Shown here piece by piece: positions 28,310 to 39,514 of a DNA stretch of 64,000 bases. The notes under the pieces were generated by a model. The model did not search any database. It was not told the origin of the DNA and was given only the letters and a program-made list of their open reading frames with translations. Positions within the stretch are counted from its first letter, which is position 1; each line of letters opens with the position of its first letter. The position numbers were made by a program, and so were the translations under genes. The stretch is from Daedaleopsis sinensis (taxonomy: Eukaryota; Basidiomycota; Agaricomycetes; Polyporales; Polyporaceae): positions 2,232,001-2,296,000 of the forward strand of contig CM066309.1 in assembly GCA_033807695.1 (NCBI GenBank). Reading direction: 5' to 3'.

Positions 28310-30633
28310 AACTCCATCAACCTCCTTGTATCCTTGTATCAGAGATTCACTCCCTGCGACTGAAGTCTGAGAAAAATAGGTCAGCAAAAGGAAGAAGACA
28401 AGGGAAAGTGACGCTAGAAATGCTGCACACCTTGGTACTACTGCGGGTTCACGTACGCAGCAATTCCCTCGTCGACATATCCCAGACTATTGATCGCCCA
28501 GTCCCACTCCCACTCGAGTGCGGTATAGTAATGGTCGGTGATACTGGGATTGTACACCCTGTAAAGAGGCACAGAACCGCAGAAGTTGCCCGGATACACA
28601 TAGGCCGTGATGCCTTCGTCGGAATAGCCCATGGTCTTCACAAAGTTGTCACGCTCGGTTGCATTCGTGGTGTAGAAGTGGTCCAAAATCGAAGCCGAGT
28701 ACATGCGGTAGAGCGGCACCGTGTTCGGAGCCTGCGAAGGGAGGACGGAGGCGGAGTCGCCGTAGGACGTGTAGCCGAGGTTACCGACTGCGTTCTCCAT
28801 CTCAGTTGCATTGGTTGTGAAGAAGTGGTCGGTCGCGCCAAGGCTATAACCACGGAGGAGGGGGACAGTCGGGTAACCGCATGTCTGCGCGGCGCGACGC
28901 TGCGGAGGCCGAGTCAATGATGAAGTAACGCAGAGTGTAGAGAAAGCTCACCTCTGTCTCGTCGTGCGAGGCAGCGGGCATGGAGTGCACTTGCAAGGCC
29001 AAGATAGAAGCGAGAACGACTGAGGAGATGAATTTCATGGCGAAGACAGTCAGAGTGGCTCAACGGCAGTGACTGGTTGGTTGCTGGCTGAGCTGGTGGT
29101 GAAGGTCGCATCACCTCGTTTTTATATGTACTCACCCAAGGATTGTCTTCTAAACCACACTCCGATATTCGTGACCAATTTGGAACTGGGTGTATTGACA
29201 GGCAGCGCCTGTGTCGGGCAACAGTATACGGTCGGGGCAGGGTTAGTCACTTCAAGACGGCCGAGCAATCTCCCTGCATCGAAGGGACGAAGAGATCACT
29301 GACTTTCGTTGGCAAGTCGTACTTTGAGGCTACCGTCACCACATATGGGCGTAAGAAGCCCGTTTAGAACGATGAAATAGTATTATGCGAGCTCGCATTA
29401 TATTATGCTGTCCGTCTGAAAACCTAAGTAGTAGGTCCTAGGAGGATCATATTTTGCAAAGAGTAAGTCTAAGTCTCTGAGCCAGTGTATTGTATGGATC
29501 TATACGCACCTAGACTCTCCGATACTAGTCGGAGCAGAGCAGCTCGCAGCGTGCTTCATGTCGACCACACCTTAAGGGTTTGCACTGTTGGTACTTGGAA
29601 CTCCGTGCCGTACCGGGATGTCGGCTACAGTCGAAGGGGTGTCAGAAGACCCCGGTTCACCAGCTCCGGACTTAGACTGACTGAAGAATAGTCGAGGATG
29701 CGACATCAACACTAGGATACCAGCTAAAGGGAAGCCCTGTCAATCGGCAACATTTAAACGGCACGTCAAACGAACGCACATCCGACAGACCGTCGCCGAT
29801 ATCGAGGGGATTGTACGGACCTGCTACAGAAACCGAAGAAAAGGTCTATCATTGGATGGCCTTGTATGATACAACGTGTACTGATGTCGACTCTTGAACG
29901 AGTACTCAACACCTAGCCACGTCAGAGCATTTCGTATTACAAAGAGTGAGCACAACGTACCTTGAGATTTCCTATATGTTTGTTTCCCAACGGAACCCAG
30001 GCAGCCTACGCTGCTGAGGTTCGCGAGTTTCCATTTGATGTGGATAGTTGGACCGGATTTTGACATCGGACACGGATCGGAGGCGTCGAAAGCCCTATGC
30101 GCCGAGCTATGTCCGGGACCACACGACTTACGCGTGTTGATGCAGGAATGTCGACGAGATCGGAGAAGGTCCTAACGCATCAGCAGTCTCGGAGTCCTGG
30201 ACAGAATGCACAGAAGAATATCAGAACTACACACAGAGCACCACACTAGTCGTACACGGTTTCCCAACCCATCACGTCAGGCTAAGACCGCGAAGACATC
30301 GTACAAACATACCACGAATTATGTAGTTACAGCGCAACAAGGCCCTGTACGCGAAGACGAGGAACGAAAGAAGATGGACCCTACTCCGACCTCCTGATGA
30401 CTGTGAGGAACCTTCGAACGCCGGTCATCCTAGGAATCCAGCTAGGTCCGGCGAACCAAGCCGCCCTGTAGTCTTCAGGTCGGCCACTCCGCACACCGCC
30501 GCGTCGATCTGTAGAAACGTCTGCATCCCACACGCAACACTCCAAAGCTCCGCGAACCTGGAAAGTTATTGAATCTGAACGGCTCATTGACACCTCACCA
30601 CCAACATCATGCCTTGCAATCGCTCTTCGCTTG
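28310..30633. repeat. Tandem segmental duplication, unit B
   Basis: Partner of 25230-27577. Both right edges fall within minus-strand coding-like sequence (27590-27861 and 30652 onward). Confidence 0.85.
28438..29038 (-). CDS. Secreted DUF5648 repeat protein, copy 2, 182 aa
   Basis: Exons are 29038-28952 and 28899-28438 with a 52-nt phase-0 intron, exactly as in copy 1. The signal peptide is identical and the three DUF5648 repeats are recognisable. Changes cluster in the loops (DHFFTTNATEMENA, SILDHFYTTNATERDN, SITDHYYTALEWEWDW). The last repeat has the most altered helix, so ligand specificity may differ from copy 1. Both copies keep open frames and splice sites, so both are probably expressed. 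Confidence 0.88.
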
Positions 30634-30651
30634 TACGTTCGGGGTCGACCA
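29130..30651. other. Non-coding part of duplication unit B
   Basis: No gene recognised. It aligns with 26042-27577. Confidence 0.5.
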
Positions 30652-32500
30652 TCAGAGTTCCATTGCCATGGAACCACTCCCATGAGTATCCTTGAGTGCG
30701 TCGCCGGTCATCTGCCCGAGCTTCATGAACGCATCGAACAGAGCGGGTACGACGAATGGTTGTTTGCACTCGCGCGTCGTGTCTTTCATCACGCTCTCGA
30801 CCTCCGCTCGGCGGAGGCGCTCAGCTCGAAGGAGCGCCTCGGACACCTTCCGCGCCTGCTTTTCGCGGTTTAGCTCGTCGCGTAAGGCTGCATGTCGATC
30901 GTGGTGTGGGCGTAAGTATGCGCACAGGCACGGCGAGATTGGTACATGAGGGATCAATTATGGTTTGTCGGTCTTTAAGCGGACAATGACGCACCACCGA
31001 TCTCGTCTTGCATTGATTTTAAGCGTTGATCAGATGCATTCGAACTCCCTCCCTCCATGGGGGACACCGGCTGCCCCAAGTGCTGCAGTTCCGATACCAA
31101 GCTAGTCTCTCGTGCTTGCAATGCTGTAATCTGTCGCCGAACGTCCCATAATTCACGCGTAGCAGCATGTGCGGCTGGCCCACGCGACGACGGGGCAGGC
31201 GTAGAGGAGGCAGGTCTGATAGCACCCAGACTAGAGTCTGCCATAGGGTTGGAAGAAACAGACGAAGGGGGCCCAGATGTTCCCATCAACGATGAGAGCT
31301 GGGTACCAAAAGCGTTCGCGGGCGATGATGCGGGGGCAACCGGCGGAGCAGTCGCCATGGTTGGTGAAGTAACGCTTGCCCCAATGCTCGTAGCGGCGAG
31401 GCTAGGAACGCTCGACTGCGCGGATAAGAAAGCCTGTGCAGTAGTAGACTTGACGCCGGCTTTCTCGAGCAATGCTTGGATATTGGGAATCCCCGACTGT
31501 GCAGCGGATTTCGCGGGCTGACGGAGCAAAGAAGACAGCTCGGCAGGAGACGCAGGTTCGGTCTTAATGGGTGTCTAGTGCGAGTGATTAGTGATCATAC
31601 TAAATACCTCAAGACTCCTTCACTCACAGACATAGTGGGGCTGAATTGCATGAGAGTTTGGAATGCGGACGACTGACTCAGTTGTTTCAACGTCTGCTGG
31701 GTTACGTCCATGACGTGAGCAGACGAGTCACTGCCACTCGCGGGCGGTGTGCGCTCGCCCACGGTAGGCATTGACAGCATATCGACATCTCTAGATCGAT
31801 ACTCATTGTAGTATCCCGAGGAGCTTGCGCCATAGCCAGAGCTGTCTGGACCAATGCGCTGGGAGAGCGGTGTCACCGCCTTGCGTGCTTGCGAGATGAC
31901 GGTCGGGTACTTGGGGGCTTTCCCGTACGACTTCATGTTAGTGTTGTTCACATTATAGGGGTCTGCCGACTTGTTATACGTCTTCGGTTTATACGGTTTG
32001 TTCGCCAGAGACGTTGTATGCATAATGCCACTATAGCACAATGCGATGTCAGGGAAAAGAACAGTGGGAACTGACCTTGAGGTCGGATATAGCCCACGTA
32101 CTCTTCGTTCAAGGATATGTATCGTCTGCGAGTGTTGGGTTTGAGGAAAGGGGGGTGGTCATGAGGGGATGTAGCTCACATGTTACGATCAAGAAGGTGA
32201 TGGGCCTCAGCCTTGGCCTTCATAAAAGCGTCCTGGATGATTTGGTGGATATCCTGCCAGTCCAAGCATGCGTCACACAGTTCAGTGAACACGAGGTGAA
32301 GTACGCACGCTGTCCCGGTCGACATGCCAAACGCACAACATGAAGCCCGACTTTTCTATAGGCTTCTGTTCGTGAGGCATAGGAAATCCAAAGTACTCAA
32401 GATCATCGATCAAGCCTTTGGTGTACTCTGCTGCCAGGTCCTCCCGCAGAAGCAGCCTGGCTCGTTCACCAATATACTGCACCCGGACGACGAGCTTCAT
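30652..32500 (-). CDS. Orphan multi-exon protein, 6 exons; one exon junction does not close
   Basis: Exons on the minus strand are 32500-32309, 32253-32180, 32125-32076, 32030-31628, 31574-30995 and 30887-30652. Exons 4-6 join cleanly in frame, as do exons 1-3. Between exons 3 and 4 the phases differ by one nucleotide, so there is a frameshift, an unusual splice site or two separate genes. The first part (MKLVVRVQYIGERARLLLRE...LEYFGFPMPHEQKPIEKSGF) is compact and conserved-looking. The middle is Ser/Ala/Pro/Gln-rich and low in complexity. The last exons form a predicted coiled coil (LRDELNREKQARKVSEALLRAERL). No known domain is recognised. The start lies 268 bp from the ORC5 start on the opposite strand, so they may share a bidirectional promoter. 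Confidence 0.55.
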
Positions 32501-32768
32501 ACGCAGTCGCTAGCAGATTGAGTCGCGGTGGATGAAGTTGAGGCCGCTCCAGGCGAGATGCTGGAAGATGAGAAAGTGCAAAAGATGAGCGCAGAGAACA
32601 AAGAACGAGACAAAGCTGAAGCGGATAAACGCCCAGCAACTCGTGTATGCATTGACCTTTGGCGCGCGCGCACGTGAGCATCGTGCACGACGTGATCCAC
32701 GCGCGCCGGCGTTTGACCAGCAACCACAACCCTCCTCGACGCCTCTCTCAGGTGCTTTCTGCTTGCAA
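32501..32768. promoter_or_regulatory. Divergent promoter region, orphan gene and ORC5
   Basis: 268 bp between two divergent starts. No TATA box is obvious. A GC-rich GCGCGCGC stretch lies at about 32660. Confidence 0.4.
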
Positions 32769-34643
32769 ATGGGCACTATCTCTGAAGGTCTTGAACACGC
32801 GCTTTCTCAATCTGGGGATTTAGAGATTGTCACCACACACTTGTCTGCTCTCCTCCTGTCCTATTCACCCGGCTTCGTGTACATACATGACCCAGAGACC
32901 GCTCGTCTCACTTCCTCTGTGGTCCGCGCTACACTCCAGGCTCTTTCCACCTCAGAAGACTCACTGAGCATAAAATACGCCTGCTTAGATGCTATCACTT
33001 GTTTCTCTCCGCGAGTCTTGTTCGACACGGCCCTGAACGCCCTGGCTAATTGGACACCAGACTGGCTCGCTGGAGCTACAAATTGGCAAGGCCCATTCGG
33101 CGCAGAAGGCAGACGTTTCGATGATAACCTTGACGCGTTCGTACACGGTCTCCAAGCCATCTCCGCGGAGGTGTCGCCCCAGGTCAATGGTGCTGGGAAG
33201 AGGAAAGGAAAGGCGAAGGAAGCCCCACTATGCCGGATGGTTCTGATGGTCGAGCGCGCAGAACGCCTGAGGGATAACATGCCTGAGCTCCTTGTATCTT
33301 TGACGAGGCTCTCTGAATTGGTGAGCAACCATCATCAAAGTCGCGAGCAACGTGTTGTATCCAACCCATTCTCAAGTCTCAGGTGGAGATCACCACTATA
33401 TTCATCTCGCACGTCCAATGGCAGGACATACGTCCACCTCTTCGCGCATCTCCAGAACCGTACTATATCGATGTTCCCTTCCTGACAAAGCAAGGTAACA
33501 TCTTCAACAACCACTACGCTAGTGTACTGACATAGAGTTGTAGCTACACTGGATCTCATTTCGGCATCGTTCCCATCGAACTTGTCCCAAGGCTGTACCT
33601 CTCGGTTCACAGAGCCAGATGTCTACCATCCCGGCCTCAAACCACTATATGCGCATTTTATCGCGACACTCTACAGCGCATGCGGTTTATTCACGCATGA
33701 TCCAAGCGAACTGGCCTACATCGCTGCAGCTAGGTGGCCTGGTTTCGTCAAACCTGTCCTTGATATGTATTACGCGCAAGTCGAGGCGGACGATGAGCGC
33801 AGCTCAGGACACGAAGACGAAGAACCAACAGTCATAGCGCCGCCTTCAGAAGACATCCGCTTGCGCCTCCTCCGACTATTCACTCCCTCCCTCACCGCCG
33901 CACTAGATTCTCTATATCCACGTCTCTCCAATGCAACTCATTGGGCACGTGTGCACGTCCCGCCCGCAAATCTCCTTTCAGTTCATCCAGCACGTGCTCC
34001 CGATGCCCTCCTTGCACACGCTGTCGCAAACGCGAGTAACCTCAGCCCCAACAATGACCGCGCAAGCGAAGCCGGGGTCGAGGCTCTCCCGCGTATGGCC
34101 AAGTTCGTACTCATCGCTGCCTTCCTGGCGAGTACCAACCCGGCTCGAAGCGACTTGCGCATGTTCGGTCGCGGGCTCGACGAGCGAAGGAAGCGGCGCA
34201 GACGCAAGATCGGGACGCCACGGAAGCCGAAGCCGGGAACGACGGGTACGGCTGTGAAAATTCCACAACGGCTTCTGGGACCCACTGCGTTTCCGCTCGA
34301 CAGGCTGATCGCGATTCTGGGGGTGTTGCTGGAAGAGTACGACGCTGACATCCGGCCTCTGGCGCCACAATACACGCTACCGGGAGAGTACACGGAGATG
34401 GAGATTGCGAGGGTAGCGGTGTTTGCAAACGTATGTGATGCTGCCTCATCCGACGATGCTCACTTATAGAACTGGTCACAGATTACTGAGCTCTCAAGCA
34501 TGCATTTGCTTGTGCGGACATCTCCACCAGATAAGCTAGATGGTACACCGACTTTCAAGAGTGGTATTGGCTACGAGCTCGCATTGAAGCTCGCCAAAAG
34601 TGTAGGGATCATACTGAATGACTTCGTATACGAAGTGGTATAA
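32769..34643 (+). CDS. ORC5: Origin recognition complex subunit 5, 570 aa, 4 exons
   Basis: Exons are 32769-33320, 33383-33494, 33544-34430 and 34482-34643, and all phases close. It is a subunit of the nuclear complex that marks replication origins and loads the MCM helicase. Orc5-like features include an AAA+-type N-terminal half and the segment TIFISHVQWQDIRPP, followed by the lid-like PYYIDVPFLTKQ. The C-terminal part has FPLDRLIAILGVLLEEY, a short winged-helix-like SSMHLLVRTSPP, and the end SGIGYELALKLAKSVG. The Walker A position (residues 36-48, FVYIHDPETARLT) lacks the GKT/S, so ATP binding may be lost. A basic Lys/Arg run (ERRKRRRRKIGTPRKPK) interrupts the C-terminal half. The start is the ATG giving a usual N-terminus; the frame is open further upstream without an ATG. 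Confidence 0.85.
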
Positions 34644-35093
34644 CACAGATTGAACGTATCTCCGTCCGTGGTTGCATTGATCGCACTTGTTCTGTGCGCA
34701 CTGTTTCCAGGTATCGTTCATGATTGTTGTCTTCAGCCCTGAGGAGTGCCATCACTTCCTAAGCATATTATAATCCGTTGTCAAGGCTGACAAGTTGGCG
34801 CATATGAGAATGAAGGACAGGTCAACTGCGAGCAACACCACTGTTCCCTTAGTGAGCCTGCATTCTTCGCTCTCCAACTAATTGTATGTCGCTTATGCTC
34901 CTGGTGACCATACTCAGGATTCCATCCGTCGCTGGAGACGTGCACCTTAGCTGCACAATCATTATAGCTTTCGAGCCAATCACCTCCGAACGTACACAGC
35001 TTCGACCGATTTCCCTTATAACGGGGGGTTTACCCTCAGTTCAACTCCATTCCACTTTTCACTTCCCTGATATACGCACCTCTCGTACACGCC
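34644..35093. other. Intergenic, promoter of the first GH18 gene
   Basis: 450 bp without a gene. It contains CTTATAACGGGGGG at about 35017 and a C/T-rich leader before the ATG at 35094. Confidence 0.45.
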
Positions 35094-37254
35094 ATGACAA
35101 TCTCAGACAACATCAAGCATCTCCTGCTGGGGGTCGTCGCTCTCGGCACATTGTTGTCCGTGCATGCCGTGCAGCTACCACAGACTCCTGCAAGGGGGTA
35201 TGGCGATACTAGTTCTGCCCCGGCCAAGCGTTCGGACAGCACGTCTAAAGTGCAGTTCGGATACTTCATCAATTGGTATGTCGTTTTCCACTGCCCCTCT
35301 CCCGGACGTGTGCTCTGGCGAAGCTCACATGCCTACTCTAGGGACACCGCTTATGACAATGGCAACTATCGTATGCGACTATCATATGCTCATCAGCATT
35401 AATGCTAACGTCTGAATCGATCCACGCTTTAATGCGCTACCCAATTCCCTCAGAGCCGAGTAACATTTCCGTCGAGAACTTGACGCACATACTTTACGGG
35501 TACTCTTACGACTCCAGTACCGGCCAGGTTATGCTGGGAAATGAGTACATTGATATACAGGTACTTACATGTTGACACGCACAATGCGGTATGTGAGACT
35601 TACGAACAACGTGCATGTAGAAGCTGTACCCCGGAGATTCTACCGAAGATGATGATTCAAGCCTGAAAGGATGCTTCAAGCAGGTGCGCGATCACTTCCT
35701 CCTCAATCAGCCCCTATGTCGCGCTGTGCGCTCAACGCCACCGTGCCACGTACAGATGTACCTTCTCAAGCTCCAAAACCGCAACCTCAAGGTCGTCCTT
35801 TCTGTCAAAGGCTCGTATGACTTCCTCAACGACACTACGAAGCGCACGATGTTTGCGGGGAGCGCAACAAGCATGATCAAGTCCTACGGCTTCGACGGGA
35901 TTGACGTCGTCAAAGACGAGTTCCCGACTCAGATCACGCCCGAGCGTGCCACCCAATTCACGGCGCTGCTCAAGGAAATGCGCACTAGTTTCGACACGCT
36001 GCAGGCAGCGTACCAGGAGCGCAACCCGTACCTGCTCACGGTACGTACACTTCACCTCATAGCTATGAACGCACAGCGGTCTGTGCTAACGGCTGAGCAC
36101 CACACGATCCGTGCCATACGTCTGCGCGTGTAGTTTTCTCTGTCGGCGAATCCCGATGACTTCCTTGCGCTCAAAGACTCGATCGTGGACATGGACGCCG
36201 TGCTAGACTACTGGCACCTCAGGGTAGGCAGCTATTTCCCCAGGTGCTTCCGCTGTGTCTCTGACGGATGCTATGTGCTTTGAAGGCATACGACTATGCT
36301 GGGAGCTGGTCGAACGTGGTAAGTATTCATGTTGCTCTCTGACTGCGGGCGTCGCTGACGTTCGTCATTTTTTAGACCGGTAACCAAGCGAATCTGTATG
36401 GGAGCACTGGTACTTTCTCCGCTGATAGGGCCATCCAGTGGTACACGAACGCAGGTGCCTCCGCTCACAAGATCACGCTCGGCATGCCAGTCTACGGGCG
36501 GTCGTTCATGCACACCGACGGCCTTGGAACACCTTTCGACGGAGTACGTGTCTTATATCCTGGTCACCTTCTCACGCGTTCCCTCTTCTTCTCTCCAGAC
36601 GACCTCGAGCCGAACTGACATGCACATGTCTCATCCTGGCAGTGCGCGAACAGCGGCAACCCCATTCCGTACAAGAACCTCACACTCGCAGCCCCGGGCG
36701 TGTCGCTCGTCCAGAACCTCTCAGAGGGGTACAGCTACACCTACAACAACTCGCACAGGCGCGAGCTCATCTCCTTCGACACGCCCGACATCGCCCAGCT
36801 CAAGGCGCAGTATGTGCTCGATCACGGGCTCGCCGGGTCCATGTTCTTTGACGTGCGTGCTCTCCTCCAAAACTGTAGCATTATCCATCTCTGCCGAGCC
36901 TGACATCCACCACCTTTATCCCCGCGCACGCAGCTGTCCGGAGACAAGGCCGGCGGGGACTCGCTCGTCGCCGCGATGGCGGGGGTGTACGGCGCGCTCG
37001 CCCAGACGGAGAACCACGTGTACTACCCGGACAGCAGCTGGGCCGAAATCGCGGGCAACATGGGCTATAACGTCACATCCAGCGGGAACGGGGCCGGCAA
37101 CAACTCCAGCACGAGCGTGGTGCCGAGCTCTACTGGCAGCGGCGCCACGACTTCGTCGAGCAGTGTGCCTACGTTGACGCCCCCCACTACCACCGGCACT
37201 GCGACTGCTTCTCCTTCTTCGTCTTCACCGGCGACGACGTCTCGGCCCTCGTGA
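35094..37254 (+). CDS. GH18 chitinase-like protein with a disrupted active site, 495 aa, 10 exons
   Basis: Exons are 35094-35275, 35342-35370, 35454-35560, 35621-35683, 35756-36040, 36134-36223, 36286-36318, 36376-36543, 36643-36852 and 36934-37254. The protein has a signal peptide, then a GH18 barrel, then an Asn/Ser/Thr-rich tail without a binding module. Intron positions match the second chitinase at 48241. The catalytic DxxDxDxE motif, DGIDIDYE in that paralog, reads DGIDVVKDE here (residues 174-182). One residue is inserted and the middle Asp is misplaced. The upstream SIGGW motif is replaced by SVKGS. The substrate-side motifs AYDYAGSW and GMPVYGRSF are kept. Hydrolysis is probably lost while chitin binding may remain, as in chi-lectins; this is inference. 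All frames and splice sites are intact, so it is not a simple pseudogene. Confidence 0.9.
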
Positions 37255-37514
37255 TCCGAGAGCGGCCGCAATTGCGGTGCTCACAACTCTATGCGCAGGA
37301 CGCAGAGGCGGAGGCACATCTCAACGGATAATAAAGGAAGGACTCGGACGTGCCAGGACGTTTTGATAAAATCGTGGATTGGTATTTTTGCAGCTTGCTT
37401 ACTCTTAGATGTCGGTCATATACGCACATCCTCGTCATTCTCATCGTACAAGTCAAAAGGAGTGGTGGCGAGATGTTGTACAGGTGAGTCAGTGGCCACA
37501 GACAGATACCACCG
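37196..37514. repeat. 3'-end duplication of the GH18 gene, first unit
   Basis: Covers the last codons and the downstream region of the GH18 gene. Repeated at 37527-37791 with substitutions. Shared blocks are TCTTCACCGGCGAC, TGATCCGAGAGC and GTGAGTCAGTGGCCACAGAC. Confidence 0.75.
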
Positions 37515-37526
37515 TTATCACAAGCG

Positions 37527-37791
37527 CTGCGACTGCGTTCGCTTCATCGTCTTCACCGGCGACAACGTCTCAGCCTTCGTGATCCGAGAGCAGCCGCAAT
37601 CGCGATGTTCACAACTCTACGTGCAACATCACCGAATAACACAGGTTGATATAATCGTGATTAATTGGGTTTACAGCTTGTTTATTCCTACATGACGGTC
37701 ACATTCCTACGCTTTATCCTTCGTGTCGTACAAGTCTGCAGAGGCAGTGACGAGGTGTTGTACAGGTGAGTCAGTGGCCACAGACGGATAC
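37527..37791. repeat. 3'-end duplication of the GH18 gene, second unit
   Basis: Diverged tandem copy of 37196-37514. It includes a non-functional copy of the gene's last codons. Confidence 0.75.
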
Positions 37792-37816
37792 GGCCCGCAT
37801 TCCCATATTAGAGCAA

Positions 37817-38667
37817 TCAGTGAGTCGCTTTCCCCGCCCTTCCGGCAGCTGCATCGTGATCACGGTGCTTCAGTTCAGCCTTGGCCTGCGCCATCTCTTC
37901 CTCAGTCGGGAAAGAGGAGAACAAGTCCTTCAGCTTGTCCATGGGAGCGGTCATCATGCCAACAAGGGTCTCGGTCGGAGGCTGGTTCGGCGCAGACGGG
38001 TGGGCCCTGGAACACAATGACCATAAGCTGAGTTTACGATGCAAACTTGGGGCTTTTGGAGACTCACCTAGTCGGTACCATCTTCTTCGTCTTCGAGAAG
38101 CTCATTGCAGCCTCTTTGCTTGCTTCCTGCCCGATGGCGGCCTCGAGCGCCGGGAGGTCGTTGATCTCCTCGTCGTCGTTGTGGTGGTGCAGAGACTCCA
38201 TGATGACGGTGAGGAGCCGGTGATACTCGTCCGTGCCCGGCGTGAGGGACTCGAGCGTGTATAACTTCTCTTTCACTGACTGTTGGCAATAACACATCAG
38301 TACCGGTCACCGTGCAGTCGCGTCGCTGCCGTCGCACAAGACACGCGTCAAGAAATGCGAACCTGGTGCTCCTCGCGGTCATGGTCAGCGAGCTCTTTGC
38401 CCTTAGCACCGAGGTGCTTCTCCATGAGCGGGTATACGACGATCTCCTCTCCGACGGCGTGACGAGCGACCTCCCAAGTGAGCTGACGTCCCCACCTGGC
38501 TTGAGCATCGACGTCGCCGCGATCATGAGCGCGTTTGTACTGGTCGTGGTACTCGTACATCTAGAGGTCAAGAAGTCGTGAATCAGTGCAAACGCGGACA
38601 GTGACCCAGTCACTTGCGGACTTACCTCCTCGTGGTCCTCCTTGATCGACTGGAAAAGTGTAGACAT
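37817..38667 (-). CDS. Hemerythrin-like (HHE) protein, 213 aa, 4 exons
   Basis: Exons are 38667-38626, 38560-38363, 38279-38068 and 38006-37817, and all phases close. The HHE cation-binding four-helix bundle is marked by the metal-ligand pattern: an early MYEYHDQY helix, ARHAVGEEIVVYPLMEKH, ADHDREEHQ and LHHHNDDEE. Such proteins bind a di-iron or oxygen/NO ligand, and roles in redox or stress responses have been reported for the family. The C-terminal tail is Lys/Ala-rich. An in-frame upstream ATG at 38745 would add 26 Arg-rich residues resembling a mitochondrial presequence. However, the TATA box at 38772-38778 lies only about 27 bp before it, so that ATG is probably not in the mRNA and 38667 is preferred. 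Confidence 0.85.
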
Positions 38668-38771
38668 GGCTTTGCAATGGGTGGTGAGACGTGTCCGAGC
38701 TGAATGCGAGATACGAAGGCGTGTTGCGTTGCGAAGAGGGAACATGGGCCAGTCGAGGAAACCTGTTCATG

Positions 38772-38778
38772 TTATATA
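38772..38778 (-). promoter_or_regulatory. TATA box of the hemerythrin-like gene
   Basis: ACTATATAAC on the minus strand, about 105 bp upstream of the preferred ATG. Confidence 0.6.
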
Positions 38779-38779
38779 G

Positions 38780-39514
38780 TCGTGGGTGAGAGTGGCTGAG
38801 AAGGTAAACTCGTTCAACTTCATTTCGAGCCCCACTGGTCTGGCCCAGGCCTATCTAGTCCAGCCAATGGCCGAGTTCACGTTTGGAACCGCACATCATC
38901 CTCGACTTTATGCTCATCCTATGACGTCGGTCTGGCGTTCAGGAGGTGTAATGGTGATCGGCGCCTCCAGGATCCTCGGTAACTTCCGGTCAACTGTGAC
39001 AACGATCGCGATCCATCGGGGCTCGGAGGCACTTCCTGTCCGCATTCGGCCTGAGTCCGTGTTTGGCTCTGGTCCTTTGAATTCGTCTGCTCTCGAGCAT
39101 TGCTCGAGCAGCTTGACACAGATCACAAGCACAGACCTCGTCGCACAAGCAGAGAGCCAGCCAGCTTAATACGACTCTTATCATATGATGTAGTCCGGAT
39201 CCCTTTCATGACGAGAGCAGATTAATCTCTGCCTGCATGCATGAGTATCTACTAATCGGCGGAGGCTGTGATCTCTTGAACATTTAATGATAACTACGAT
39301 TCCATTGCAGTCTTTCAAGCACAGCTGAGTACTGAGTAGGACCTGTTACAACCAGCTAGTCGCGTAGCGAAGCTCGTCGTCAACCTTTCCATCGTTGAAC
39401 CATTCCGTGAAGCGCTCATTAGCCGAGAACGCGCGCAAAGAACGCGGTCTTCAACTTCTTCTCGTTCTGCTCAACTCCGACCACGACGAGCACACGCTCC
39501 TCGTCGTCGCCGAC
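38780..39514. other. Intergenic between divergent genes
   Basis: About 730 bp with no recognised gene. The frame of the next gene is open upstream of its first ATG but lacks a start. Confidence 0.45.

Noticed and set aside
38668..38745. N-terminal extension of the hemerythrin-like protein as the annotated start
   Set aside because: The TATA box lies too close for the upstream ATG to be reliably included in the mRNA; kept only as a finding.
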